Assembly (NCBI RefSeq): GCF_000472785.1
Contig: NZ_KI421462.1
Span: 62,200-126,199, forward strand
Source: Mesorhizobium loti CJ3sym
Lineage (GTDB): Bacteria > Pseudomonadota > Alphaproteobacteria > Rhizobiales > Rhizobiaceae
Reading direction: 5' to 3'
Length of the DNA: 64,000 bases
Every line of letters starts with the position of its first letter. Position 1 is the first letter of the stretch. The position numbers and the translations under genes were made by a program. Under the pieces are notes generated by a model. That model did no database searches. It was given only the letters and a program-made list of their open reading frames with translations, and was not told where the DNA came from. This document shows, one piece after another, positions 1-9,709 of the stretch.

Positions 1-26
1 CTATCCGGCTGAATATGTAGGCTGAG

Positions 27-506
27 ATGACGGGCTCCGATCGCTCAAAACTGATCGATGTCGAACTCGATGAGTCCATCGGCCGGTCGACGCCCGATGT
101 CGAGCATGAACGGGCGGTGGCGATCTTCGACCTGATCGAGGAGAACAATTTTCAGCCCGTCAACGACAACGGAACAGGCCCTTACCGGCTGAAACTGTCG
201 CTGGCCGAGCAGCGTCTGGTCTTCGCCGTGGCGCGCGAGGACGGCACCGCGGTGGTCACCCACATCCTGTCGCTGACGCCGCTGCGGCGCATCGTCAAGG
301 ACTACTACATGATCTGCGAGAGCTATTACGACGCCATCCGCTCGTCGACGCCGAGCCATATCGAGGCCATCGACATGGGCCGCCGCGGCCTGCACAATGA
401 AGGGTCGCAGACGCTGATGGACCGGCTCTCCGGCAAGATCGACATCGACTTCGACACGGCGCGACGGCTGTTCACGCTGGTCTGCGTGCTGCACTGGCGG
501 GGCTAG
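27..506 (+). CDS. UPF0262 family protein
   Basis: This encodes a 159-residue soluble protein that I recognise as the UPF0262 family, a conserved alphaproteobacterial family of unknown function usually found just after hisD. The N-terminal half carries the family-like stretch VELDESIGRS followed by ERAVAIFDLIEEN. There is no signal peptide or membrane segment. Its stop is followed directly by the phosphatase-like gene and then infA and maf, the order seen in rhizobia, so it is probably part of a housekeeping transcript that begins upstream of the window. No catalytic motif is visible and I assign no function. Confidence 0.85.
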   Translation: MTGSDRSKLIDVELDESIGRSTPDVEHERAVAIFDLIEENNFQPVNDNGTGPYRLKLSLAEQRLVFAVAREDGTAVVTHILSLTPLRRIVKDYYMICESYYDAIRSSTPSHIEAIDMGRRGLHNEGSQTLMDRLSGKIDIDFDTARRLFTLVCVLHWRG

Positions 507-508
507 TC

Positions 509-964
509 CTGGTACCCGGCGCCCTGCCCCGCTCGATCCTGTTCCTGTGCGGTATGAACGCCGTGCGCTCGCCAATGGCCGAGCAATTGGCGCGCCGGAT
601 GTTGCCCGCCACCATTTTCGTCGCCTCGGCCGGGGTGCGCGCCGGCGAACGCGACCCGTTCGTCGATTCGGTGCTTGCCGAGGAGGGTCTGACGCTGGGC
701 GAGCGCCACCCCAGGACATTGGACGATCTCGAGGACGATTATTTCGACCTGATCGTGACGTTGGCGCCGGAAGCGCACCATGCTGCGCTGGAGCTCACCC
801 GCTCGCTCGCCGTCGAGGTCGAATACTGGCCGACACAGGACCCGACCGGCGCCGGCGGCACGCGCGAGCAGATCATGGCTGCCTATCGCGACGTGCGCGA
901 ACGGCTGAAGTTGCGCATAGGCCGACGTTTTTTGCTTCCTGAGGCAAAAAACGCGACGGATTAA
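509..964 (+). CDS. Low-molecular-weight protein-tyrosine-phosphatase-like protein
   Basis: The product resembles low-molecular-weight tyrosine phosphatases and arsenate reductases. The P-loop is CGMNAVRS (C-x5-R-S), preceded by the hydrophobic strand SILFLCG; downstream DLIVTLAPEAHH and YWPTQDPT fit the fold, the latter being the usual region of the general-acid Asp. The first in-frame ATG (554) lies inside the P-loop and would remove the nucleophilic Cys, so the real start is upstream. No in-frame ATG, GTG or TTG occurs between 458 and 554; CTG at 509 just after the UPF0262 stop is my best guess, so the start is uncertain. Substrate is unknown. Confidence 0.7.
   Translation: MVPGALPRSILFLCGMNAVRSPMAEQLARRMLPATIFVASAGVRAGERDPFVDSVLAEEGLTLGERHPRTLDDLEDDYFDLIVTLAPEAHHAALELTRSLAVEVEYWPTQDPTGAGGTREQIMAAYRDVRERLKLRIGRRFLLPEAKNATD
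926..953. repeat. 10-bp perfect inverted repeat, A/T-rich hairpin
   Basis: CGTTTTTTGC and GCAAAAAACG are separated by eight bases. The hairpin lies in the last codons of the phosphatase-like gene, about 110 bases before infA. It could act as a weak terminator-like or processing signal in either direction, but the stem is mostly A/T pairs. Confidence 0.4.
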
Positions 965-1061
965 GCGTGTTCACAAGCGGACGATTATCATATAGGTTCC
1001 GCCGAAATTCCGGCCTGGGCGCGCCTGGGCGCCGGAACTGCAATCCAAGCAAAGGTATCGA

Positions 1062-1280
1062 ATGCCGAAGGAAGAAGTCCTCGAGTTTCCGGGTGTCGTG
1101 ACGGAATTGTTGCCCAACGCCATGTTCAGGGTGAAACTCGAAAACGAACACGAGATCATCGCCCATACGGCTGGTCGCATGCGCAAGAACCGCATCCGCG
1201 TGCTGACCGGCGACAAGGTTCTGGTCGAGATGACGCCATACGACCTGACCAAGGGCCGCATCACCTACCGTTTCAAGTAA
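1062..1280 (+). CDS. infA: Translation initiation factor IF-1
   Basis: This is a full-length 72-residue IF-1, a single OB-fold S1-type RNA-binding protein that occupies the 30S A site during initiation. The sequence starts [11 protein letters not shown] and contains the expected [16 protein letters not shown] and [11 protein letters not shown] blocks that mark IF-1. It has its own intergenic region of about 100 bases upstream and is followed after 23 bases by maf, so infA-maf-yacG probably form one transcript. Identification is secure from length and motifs. Confidence 0.97.
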
Positions 1281-1303
1281 GATCAAGGCCAGCCGGTACA
1301 GCG

Positions 1304-1930
1304 ATGAGCCTTTTGCAGAAGCTGGTGCTTGCCTCGGGTTCGCCGCGCCGCATCGAACTCTTGCAGCAGGCCGGCATTGAGCCGGACCGTATCCTGCCAG
1401 CCGATATCGACGAAACGCCGCTGCGTGCAGAGCATCCGCGCTCGCTGGCCAAACGGCTGTCGAAGGAAAAGGCGGAGAAGGCGTTCGCGTCGCTTAAGAC
1501 CGAGACGGACTACGCGCCAAGCTTCGTGCTGGCCGCCGACACGGTGGTCGCGGTCGGGCGGCGCATCCTGCCCAAGGCCGAAACGCTTGATGACGCCGCC
1601 AACTGCCTCGGGCTGTTGTCCGGCCGCTCGCACCGGGTCTATTCCGGCATCTGCCTGATCACGCCCGGCGGCAAGCTGCGCCAGCGGCTGGTCGAGACGC
1701 GCGTGCGTTTCAAGCGGCTGCCACGCGAGGAGATCGATGCTTATGTCGCCTCGGGCGAATGGCGCGGCAAGGCCGGCGGCTATGCCGTGCAGGGCATCGC
1801 CGGCTCTTTCGTCGTCAAGCTGGTCGGTTCCTACACCAACATCGTCGGCCTGCCCCTCTATGAGACCGTGGCGCTGTTATCGGGCGAAGGCTTCAAGATC
1901 CATCAAAGCTGGCTGTCCGCGCGGCCATGA
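1304..1930 (+). CDS. maf: Maf-like nucleoside triphosphate pyrophosphatase
   Basis: The 208-residue protein is a Maf/HAM1-superfamily house-cleaning pyrophosphatase that hydrolyses non-canonical or modified NTPs to NMPs. The N-terminal LASGSPRRIELL is the Maf signature substrate loop, followed by LAADTVVAVG with the metal-binding Asp and LSGRSHRVYSGI. The C-terminal KAGGYAVQGIAGSFV block is also typical. It overlaps the next gene, yacG, by four bases (ATGA), so the two are translationally coupled. Which Maf subfamily specificity applies cannot be fixed from sequence alone. Confidence 0.93.
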   Translation: MSLLQKLVLASGSPRRIELLQQAGIEPDRILPADIDETPLRAEHPRSLAKRLSKEKAEKAFASLKTETDYAPSFVLAADTVVAVGRRILPKAETLDDAANCLGLLSGRSHRVYSGICLITPGGKLRQRLVETRVRFKRLPREEIDAYVASGEWRGKAGGYAVQGIAGSFVVKLVGSYTNIVGLPLYETVALLSGEGFKIHQSWLSARP

Positions 1931-2124
1931 ATTCCGATCCCAAAGTCACACCGCTGCGCCCAAAGCGGCCCTGCCCCGAATGCAGCAAGGCCTCGGCGCG
2001 CGACACCTTTCCGTTCTGCTCGACGCGCTGCAAGGACATCGACCTCAACCGCTGGCTGAAGGGCGCCTATGTCATCTCCGCCCGCGACGACGAGGAAGAG
2101 ACGGACGCCGACGAGCCGAAGTAA
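1927..2124 (+). CDS. yacG: DNA gyrase inhibitor YacG
   Basis: This is a 65-residue zinc-ribbon protein of the YacG family, which binds GyrB in E. coli and inhibits gyrase. Four cysteines lie as CPEC and, about 15 residues later, CSTRC, and are followed by KDIDLNRWLKGAYVI, the family hallmark. The acidic tail (DDEEETDADE) is usual. The ATG overlaps the maf stop. The gene ends in a convergent junction with melA that contains a palindromic repeat. Confidence 0.92.
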   Translation: MNSDPKVTPLRPKRPCPECSKASARDTFPFCSTRCKDIDLNRWLKGAYVISARDDEEETDADEPK

Positions 2125-2141
2125 GGCCAAGCTTTGTTTTT

Positions 2142-2190
2142 ATGCATGTCGTCGTCCCAGAACCGGGACCCACTTTTGGGTGACATGCAT
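2142..2190. repeat. Intergenic palindromic repeat between convergent genes
   Basis: ATGCATGTC (2142-2150) and GACATGCAT (2182-2190) form a perfect nine-base inverted repeat, with CCCA and TGGG forming an inner pairing. It resembles the short dispersed palindromes common in Mesorhizobium intergenic regions (from memory, not searched). It sits between the ends of yacG and melA and may serve as a bidirectional transcription end. Confidence 0.6.
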
Positions 2191-2193
2191 TCG

Positions 2194-3564
2194 TCAGGCC
2201 GCCTCGGTCTTGCGGCTCACGCGTGCCCACGCCGGCAGCCAGTCACCGTGAGCGGCCAGGAGATCATCGACCAGTGACCAGATCTGGTCGAGATCGAGCT
2301 CGGCTGCCGTATGCGGATCCATCATCGCCGCATGGTAGATGTGCTCGCGGTTCTCGCTCATCAGCGCCCGCACCGTCAGTTCCTGGACATTGATGTTGGT
2401 GCGGATCAGCGCCGTCAGTTGCGGCGGCAGGTCGCCTATATAGGTCGGCTGGATGCCGGAGGCATCGACGAGGCACGGCACTTCGGCAGCGCAATCCCTG
2501 GGCAGCGAGGTGATGCAGCCATTGTTGCGGACATTGCCGTAGATCACCGACGGTTCGCCGGTCCAGACAGAATTCATGATCGAGGAAGCATACTCCCTGG
2601 ACTCCTCGACCTCGATGCGCTGGGCCGAGCGGTAGGCCTGCGCCTGGTCTTTCCAACGCTCGATCTGCTCGATGCAGCGTTTGGGATATTCGTCGAGCGG
2701 AATGCCGTATTTCTCGATCAGATCGGGGCGACCTTCCTTGATGAAATAGGGCGTGTATTCGGCGAAATGCTCCGAGCTTTCGGTGACGAAATAGCCCAGC
2801 CTGGTCAGCATCTCGTAGCGCACCTTGTTGGGACAACGCGGGTTCCAGCCAGGCTTGGGCGCACGGCCTTCGCGGTAGGCGCGTACAAGGTCGGGATAGA
2901 GGTCGCGGTAGGTGCCGTCGGGCTGGCGGTGCTCGAATTTCAGATAGAAGGCCATGTGGTTGATTCCGGCCGAGCGGTAGCGGATGTCCTCATAAGGAAG
3001 ATCCAGATCGTGCGCCAGTTCCATCGCCGTGCCCTGCACCGAATGGCAGAGGCCGACCTGCCTGATCTCAGGATATTTCTCCGCGATCGCCCAGGTGTTG
3101 ATTGCCATCGGGTTGACGTATTGCAGCATGATCGCCTGGGGGCAGACGGCGAGCATGTCCTCGCAGACTTTCCACAGATGCGGCACGGTCCTCAGGCCCC
3201 GCATGATGCCGCCGACGCCGAGCGTGTCGGCGATCGTCTGGCGCAGTCCATACTTCTTCGGCACTTCGAAGTCGGTGACGGTGCAAGGCTCATAGCCGCC
3301 GATCTGGAAGGCAACGACGACGAAATCAGCCCCCGCCAGTGCCTTGCGCTGGTCGGAATAGGTCTCCACCTTTGCCTGTACCCCGAGCGTCGAGACCAGC
3401 TTGCCGACGACGACAGCACTTTCTTCGAGCCTTTGCGGATTGAGGTCCATCAGCGCGATCGTCGCGCCCGAAAGTGCCGGCCGCTGCAGCACATCGCCGA
3501 CGATGTTCTTCATGAAGACGGTGGAGCCAGCTCCGATGAAAGCGATTCTGGGATTTCTTGCCAT
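2194..3564 (-). CDS. melA: Alpha-galactosidase, GH4 family
   Basis: The 456-residue cytoplasmic enzyme belongs to NAD- and Mn-dependent glycoside hydrolase family 4. IAFIGAGSTVF is the Rossmann NAD-binding start; VGLCHSVQGT holds the metal-binding Cys/His segment and fits the MelA subgroup; AGINHMAFYL carries the conserved NH. I chose the ATG of MARNPR because GGAGG lies five bases upstream; an in-frame start five codons earlier lacks such a site. It is the last gene of a minus-strand unit after an oligopeptide-type importer, as for melA in the alpha-galactoside operon of Sinorhizobium, so melibiose or raffinose hydrolysis is the likely role. Confidence 0.85.
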   Translation of the reverse strand: MARNPRIAFIGAGSTVFMKNIVGDVLQRPALSGATIALMDLNPQRLEESAVVVGKLVSTLGVQAKVETYSDQRKALAGADFVVVAFQIGGYEPCTVTDFEVPKKYGLRQTIADTLGVGGIMRGLRTVPHLWKVCEDMLAVCPQAIMLQYVNPMAINTWAIAEKYPEIRQVGLCHSVQGTAMELAHDLDLPYEDIRYRSAGINHMAFYLKFEHRQPDGTYRDLYPDLVRAYREGRAPKPGWNPRCPNKVRYEMLTRLGYFVTESSEHFAEYTPYFIKEGRPDLIEKYGIPLDEYPKRCIEQIERWKDQAQAYRSAQRIEVEESREYASSIMNSVWTGEPSVIYGNVRNNGCITSLPRDCAAEVPCLVDASGIQPTYIGDLPPQLTALIRTNINVQELTVRALMSENREHIYHAAMMDPHTAAELDLDQIWSLVDDLLAAHGDWLPAWARVSRKTEAA

Positions 3565-3583
3565 GCTAACCTCCGGCATATGT

Positions 3584-5251
<1,668 letters not shown>

Positions 5252-5261
5252 CCCAGCCACC

Positions 5262-6401
5262 TCAATAGGGGTCGACGGCATCGCGCAGGCCATCGCCCAG
5301 CGCGTTGAAGGCGAAGACGGTGGCAAGCACGAAACCGACCGGTGACAGGATCCAGGGATAGGTGCCGATAACGGAATAGGTCGCTGTGTCCTGCAGCATC
5401 AGACCCCATGAGATCAGCGGGGGCTTGACCGCGAAGCCGAGGAAACCAAGGAAGGATTCGAGCAGCACCACGGTCGGGATCGCCAGCGTCACGGCGACGA
5501 TCACGTGGCTCATCACATTGGGCAAGATGTGCTGCAGGATGATGCGCCGGTCGGTGGCACCGACCGCCATGGCGGCACGCACATATTCGATGCGCGCCAG
5601 CGCCAGCGTCTTGCCGCGCACCTCGCGCGACATCTGCGCCCAACCCAGCGCCGACATGACGATGATGACGAAGGCGAGGAAGACATTCGTCGGCGCGGTG
5701 ACCGGGATCAGCGTCGTCAGCGCCAGGTAGAGCGGCAGTTGCGGGAAAGCGAGCACCAGTTCGACGAAGCGCTGCATCCAGACGTCGAACCGGCCGCCGA
5801 AATAGCCGGAGACCATGCCGACCGTGGTGCCGATGACGGTGATGATGAAGACCACCGTCAGCGCGATCATCAGAGAGACGCGCGAACCATGGATGGCACG
5901 CGACAGCACATCGCGGCCGAACTTGTCGGTGCCGAGGAAATGCACAGGCTGGCCGTCCGTCGAGGCGAAGAAATGCCGGTCCGCCGGGATCAGCCCGAAG
6001 AGCTTGTAGGGCGCGCCCTCGACAAAGAAGCCCAGCAGCCTCGGATGGTCATAGTCAGGGCCGACGATGGGCTGGAAGGTGACGGGATCGAGATCGGTCG
6101 AATCGGCCAGCGCATAGACCCTCGGCCGCGCGACGAAATTGCCGTCCTTGTCGTGGAAGGAAGGCAGCTGCGGCGGCGCGAAGCCGACATCGGTCGCCTT
6201 CGGATCCATCGGCGCCAGGAATTCTGCGAACACGGCCATCGCCAGCAACAGCACGACCAGCCAAAGCCCGGCCATGCCGGTCCAGGAGCGCTTCAGCCGA
6301 CGCCAGACCAGCGCGATGTAGCTCTCATTGCCGCGCGCCGGTTTGGCTACGGAAACACCTTCGGCCGGAGGTGGTGGCGGTGATGGATCGCGCGCCAGCA
6401 T
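5262..6401 (-). CDS. agpC: ABC transporter permease, DppC/OppC type
   Basis: The 379-residue inner-membrane permease has an N-terminal cytoplasmic stretch, one membrane segment (GLWLVVLLLAMAVFAEFLAP), a long periplasmic insert and then five more segments. LGTDKFGRDVLSRAIHGSR is the conserved block of OppC-type subunits, and the EAA-like loop is RAAMAVGATDRRIILQHILPN. The long insert (residues about 65-150) is a known feature of the alpha-galactoside/microcin-C-like subset. Its ATG directly abuts the TAG of the other permease. The symbol is inferred from operon layout. Confidence 0.85.
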   Translation of the reverse strand: MLARDPSPPPPPAEGVSVAKPARGNESYIALVWRRLKRSWTGMAGLWLVVLLLAMAVFAEFLAPMDPKATDVGFAPPQLPSFHDKDGNFVARPRVYALADSTDLDPVTFQPIVGPDYDHPRLLGFFVEGAPYKLFGLIPADRHFFASTDGQPVHFLGTDKFGRDVLSRAIHGSRVSLMIALTVVFIITVIGTTVGMVSGYFGGRFDVWMQRFVELVLAFPQLPLYLALTTLIPVTAPTNVFLAFVIIVMSALGWAQMSREVRGKTLALARIEYVRAAMAVGATDRRIILQHILPNVMSHVIVAVTLAIPTVVLLESFLGFLGFAVKPPLISWGLMLQDTATYSVIGTYPWILSPVGFVLATVFAFNALGDGLRDAVDPY

Positions 6402-7409
6402 CTAGCTCTCTCCGTATTGGCGGATGCGCGGATCCAGCAGGACAAGCAGCATGTCGGCGATGATGTTGCCGACGATCAGCGTTGCCGACAGCACCATCAT
6501 GAAGGTGGCGGTGACATAGACGTCGCCGACCGCCATCGAGCCGACGATCGCCGGACCGACGGTCGGCAGCGCGAAAATGATCGCCGTCTCGATCTCGCCG
6601 GTGAGCATATAGGGCAGCACGACGCCCTGATACATGACGAGCGGGTGCAGCGCGTTGGGTACGGCGTGGCGCATGACGACGGCGCTGCCGGTCAGGCCCT
6701 TGGCTCTCGCCGTCTCGACATATTGCGCGTTGAGCGTATCCAGAAGATTGCCGCGCATGACGCGCATGTTGTAGGCGAGCCCGCCAAAGGTGGCGATCGC
6801 CACCACCGGCCAGACATGTTTGACGAGATCGACGAACTTCGCCCACGACCATGGCGCGCCGCCATATTGCGGCGAGAAGAATGAGCCGATCTCCGACACG
6901 TTGAACTGGAAGACCAGGAGATAGACGATGATCAGCGCCATCAGGAAGCGGGGCACCGTCATGCCGAGGAAGGAGATCGCCGACAGCGTCGTGTCGATCC
7001 AGGTGTATTGCCGGGTAGCCGCCCATATGCCGAAGGTGATGCCCAGCACGGAGGCGAGCAGATGGCAGACCAGCGCCAGGAGCAGCGTGCGCGGCAGGCG
7101 CTCGCCGACGACGTCGGCCACCGGCTTGTTGTAGTAGAGGCTGTAGCCGAAATCGCCGCGCGTGACGATGCCGCCGATCCAGTTGAGATACTGGACGGGC
7201 AGGGGCTTATCGAGGCCGTGCTCGACGCGGTAGGCCTGCGCCTGCGCATCGGCCTCGGCGAAGGACGCGCCGCCCTGGTTGATCAGCTGCGAGCGGATGT
7301 AATCGGCATAGTCGCCAGGTGGCGCCTGGATGATGGCGAAGGTGACGAGGCTCAGAATGCCAAGGACCGGTATTGCCGACGCTATGCGCATAAGCAGAAA
7401 TCGCAGCAT
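6402..7409 (-). CDS. agpB: ABC transporter permease, DppB/OppB type
   Basis: The 335-residue permease has six predicted membrane segments beginning MRIASAIPVLGILSLVTFAI, with the OppB-type periplasmic region LDKPLPVQYLNWIGGIVTRGDFG. The EAA-like loop is ETARAKGLTGSAVVMRHAVPN, which contacts the ATPase. It pairs with the adjacent OppC-type subunit to form the translocation pore. A strong hairpin precedes it, between it and the binding-protein gene. Confidence 0.85.
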   Translation of the reverse strand: MLRFLLMRIASAIPVLGILSLVTFAIIQAPPGDYADYIRSQLINQGGASFAEADAQAQAYRVEHGLDKPLPVQYLNWIGGIVTRGDFGYSLYYNKPVADVVGERLPRTLLLALVCHLLASVLGITFGIWAATRQYTWIDTTLSAISFLGMTVPRFLMALIIVYLLVFQFNVSEIGSFFSPQYGGAPWSWAKFVDLVKHVWPVVAIATFGGLAYNMRVMRGNLLDTLNAQYVETARAKGLTGSAVVMRHAVPNALHPLVMYQGVVLPYMLTGEIETAIIFALPTVGPAIVGSMAVGDVYVTATFMMVLSATLIVGNIIADMLLVLLDPRIRQYGES

Positions 7410-7473
7410 GGACGGTCCGCTTCCTCATCTCGCCGGACGCTCCCGTTGAGGGACGTTCGGAGGGTTGGTCTGT

Positions 7474-7500
7474 CCCGGCCGCGCCAGCAGCGCGGCCGGG
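7474..7500. repeat. GC-rich hairpin between binding-protein and permease genes
   Basis: CCCGGCCGCG (7474-7483) pairs with CGCGGCCGGG (7491-7500) over a seven-base loop. On the minus strand it follows the binding-protein gene, without a T-run. Such stems often protect the upstream mRNA, raising the binding protein above the permeases. Confidence 0.6.
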
Positions 7501-7525
7501 TCTCTCTTGGTCAGGGGAGGTAAAC

Positions 7526-9607
7526 TTACATCGGGCCCTTGTCTCCAGGCTTGCCTGGAAGCTCTTGCGGGAACAATTCGAATTTCGACTGCTTGTCGGC
7601 CGCGACGAAGATGCGTTCGCGGATGATCGAATCCTCGGCCCAGTTGAACATGAAGATCGGCGTGCCCTGCGGAATGTTCGAGAAGCGCTTGTTGACGATC
7701 AGCGCACCGGGATATTCCGTGAGGCCGACATTGTAGACGTGTTCGGTCGAGATCTTCTGGAACTCTCTCATCAGGCTGGCGCGTTTGTCATTGTCCTCCG
7801 ACGCGACGAACTTGTTGACGATGTCGACGAGGTCTTTTTCGAACGGCATCAGGTCGACCTCGCCGCTTTCCGGCGCGCGGTGGTTCCAGCTGGTCTTCGG
7901 GCCGACGGGCGCGAGCTGTTCGGTGTTCTGCACGACGGAAGTCAGTTCCTGGTCGTTGCGCCGGATGAGCCAGTCGAAACGGCCGGAGTATTGCGAAGCA
8001 TCGCGCTGCGTGCCGTTGAGACCGTTGAGCACGACCCGAAGCCCGAGCTTTTCCATTTGCGCGACGACGCCTTCGGCGAGGCTCTTGTCGGTGCCATAGT
8101 CGTTGTTGACCAGCATGACGATCTCGACGTTCTTGCCGCCAGCGGTGCCAGCCGGGAAGTTCACGAAACCATCGCCGTCCGTATCCTTGAGGCCGGCCTT
8201 GGCGAGTTCGGCCTTGGCGCCGGCGAGGTCGAAGGGATAGTAGACGGTCGACTTGCGGTCATAGAAGCTGGTGCCCGAGGAGAAGCCGCCGGGGTAGATG
8301 GCGGTGAACGGGCCCTTGACGAGGGAATCGCCCAGAGCCTTGCGGTCGAGCGCCATGGTGACGGCCTTGCGGAAGTCTTCGTTGCGGTTCAGTTCGCGGA
8401 CCGCCTGGCTGCGCTCATCCGGGTTGCCCCAGCCATTGGCGGAATAGTTCAGGCGCAGATTGTAGCCGATGAGCCGCGGCCCGAAGGCGAGCCGTGCCGG
8501 CGCATTCGCTTCGGCCGCGCGCTTCAGCGAGGCGACGAAGTTTTCCGGCTGCTCCAGATTGGAGAAGTCGGCCGAGCCGGCGACCGCCTGGACGTCGCGG
8601 TCGGCCCAGGTCGACAGCTTGTACTGCAGCTCGTCGAGGTAAGGCAGCTGGTTGCCCTTCTCGTCGACCTTCCAGTAGTAGGGGTTGCGGCGCATGACGA
8701 TGATGTCGTCGGCGCGATACTCGACCGGCACCCAGGCGCCCATGACCGGCATGTTCATGTATTCCGGCGGAAAGGCGTTCTTGAACTGGTCGTAGGTGTT
8801 CTTCGAATATTTCGGATGCTGCGGCTTCAAGATATGCGCGGGGCCGGGGCAGAACGTGCCGTAAGCCATGGCGTAGAGGTACTGTTTCGGGAAGGCGTCC
8901 TTGAAGGTCCACTCGACGGTGTAGTCGTCGATCTTCTTCAGCGTCGTGCCGACGCCGAAGGTTTCCTGCGTCGCGCCGTTGAGCGGCGAGACGTTCGGAT
9001 CGACCACCTCATCGTCCCAGTAGAACATGACGTCGTCGGCGTTGAAGGCGACGCCATCGGACCATTTGGCGCCCTCGATCAGATGCATGGTGAGCTTGTG
9101 GCCGTCCTTCGACCAGTCCCAGCTTTTGGCGAGGTTCGGCAGCGGCTCGGTGTCCTTGGCCTCGACCTGGAATAGCGGCGCGGTGCGCGTCAGGCATTCG
9201 GAGAGGCCGATATCGATGCCGCCCCAGCCTTGAGTCTGGCCGGCGCCATAGTTCCAGCCTTCCGGGCGTCCGCCGATGACATGGCGCATCGTATCGCCAT
9301 AGACGCCGGTGCCATCCGGCATGTTGGCCGTCTTGAAGACCAGCGGCTCCTTCGGCAGCCTGTCCTTCACCGGCGGCAGCTTGCCGGTCTTGACGTATTT
9401 GTCGGTCACCCAGTCCGGTTCGCGATATTCCGGCAGCGCCTTGAACTCCAGGATGGAGTCGCGCGCGACATACTTGATCTTGCCCTCGGCCGGAAATGTC
9501 GCCGGTGTCGGCGGGACCGTCGGTTCGGATGCGAAAGCGTTGAGTGCCCGAACGGAGACGCTCAGCGCCAGTCCGGCTGCAATGCCAATGCTGCGTAGGT
9601 TCCTCAT
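7526..9607 (-). CDS. agpA: Periplasmic solute-binding protein, family 5 (alpha-galactoside type)
   Basis: This 693-residue exported protein belongs to SBP family 5 (peptide class). Residues 1-27 form a signal peptide (MRNLRSIGIAAGLALSVSV, cleavage near AFAS). Family features include NLAKSWDWSKDGHKLTMHLIEG and KWSDGVAFNADDVMFYWDD. It is about 150 residues longer than DppA, as is usual for the rhizobial alpha-galactoside binding protein AgpA. It is first in the importer order, followed by two permeases, the ATPase and melA. Substrate is therefore probably melibiose or raffinose, but the peptide class as a whole is broad. Confidence 0.8.
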   Translation of the reverse strand: MRNLRSIGIAAGLALSVSVRALNAFASEPTVPPTPATFPAEGKIKYVARDSILEFKALPEYREPDWVTDKYVKTGKLPPVKDRLPKEPLVFKTANMPDGTGVYGDTMRHVIGGRPEGWNYGAGQTQGWGGIDIGLSECLTRTAPLFQVEAKDTEPLPNLAKSWDWSKDGHKLTMHLIEGAKWSDGVAFNADDVMFYWDDEVVDPNVSPLNGATQETFGVGTTLKKIDDYTVEWTFKDAFPKQYLYAMAYGTFCPGPAHILKPQHPKYSKNTYDQFKNAFPPEYMNMPVMGAWVPVEYRADDIIVMRRNPYYWKVDEKGNQLPYLDELQYKLSTWADRDVQAVAGSADFSNLEQPENFVASLKRAAEANAPARLAFGPRLIGYNLRLNYSANGWGNPDERSQAVRELNRNEDFRKAVTMALDRKALGDSLVKGPFTAIYPGGFSSGTSFYDRKSTVYYPFDLAGAKAELAKAGLKDTDGDGFVNFPAGTAGGKNVEIVMLVNNDYGTDKSLAEGVVAQMEKLGLRVVLNGLNGTQRDASQYSGRFDWLIRRNDQELTSVVQNTEQLAPVGPKTSWNHRAPESGEVDLMPFEKDLVDIVNKFVASEDNDKRASLMREFQKISTEHVYNVGLTEYPGALIVNKRFSNIPQGTPIFMFNWAEDSIIRERIFVAADKQSKFELFPQELPGKPGDKGPM

Positions 9608-9709
9608 TATCTCCTCCCTCGTGTTCAGATTTTTGCTGCAGCTCGTCTTCTGCCTGGACGCTGACTGCGGTGGACCTGCCTCCTAAGGTCCGCCGCTGCG
9701 CCCAAGGTT

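Noticed and set aside
7565..9175. 536-codon plus-strand frame opposite the family 5 binding protein
   Set aside because: No motif; the minus strand has a signal peptide and family 5 features.
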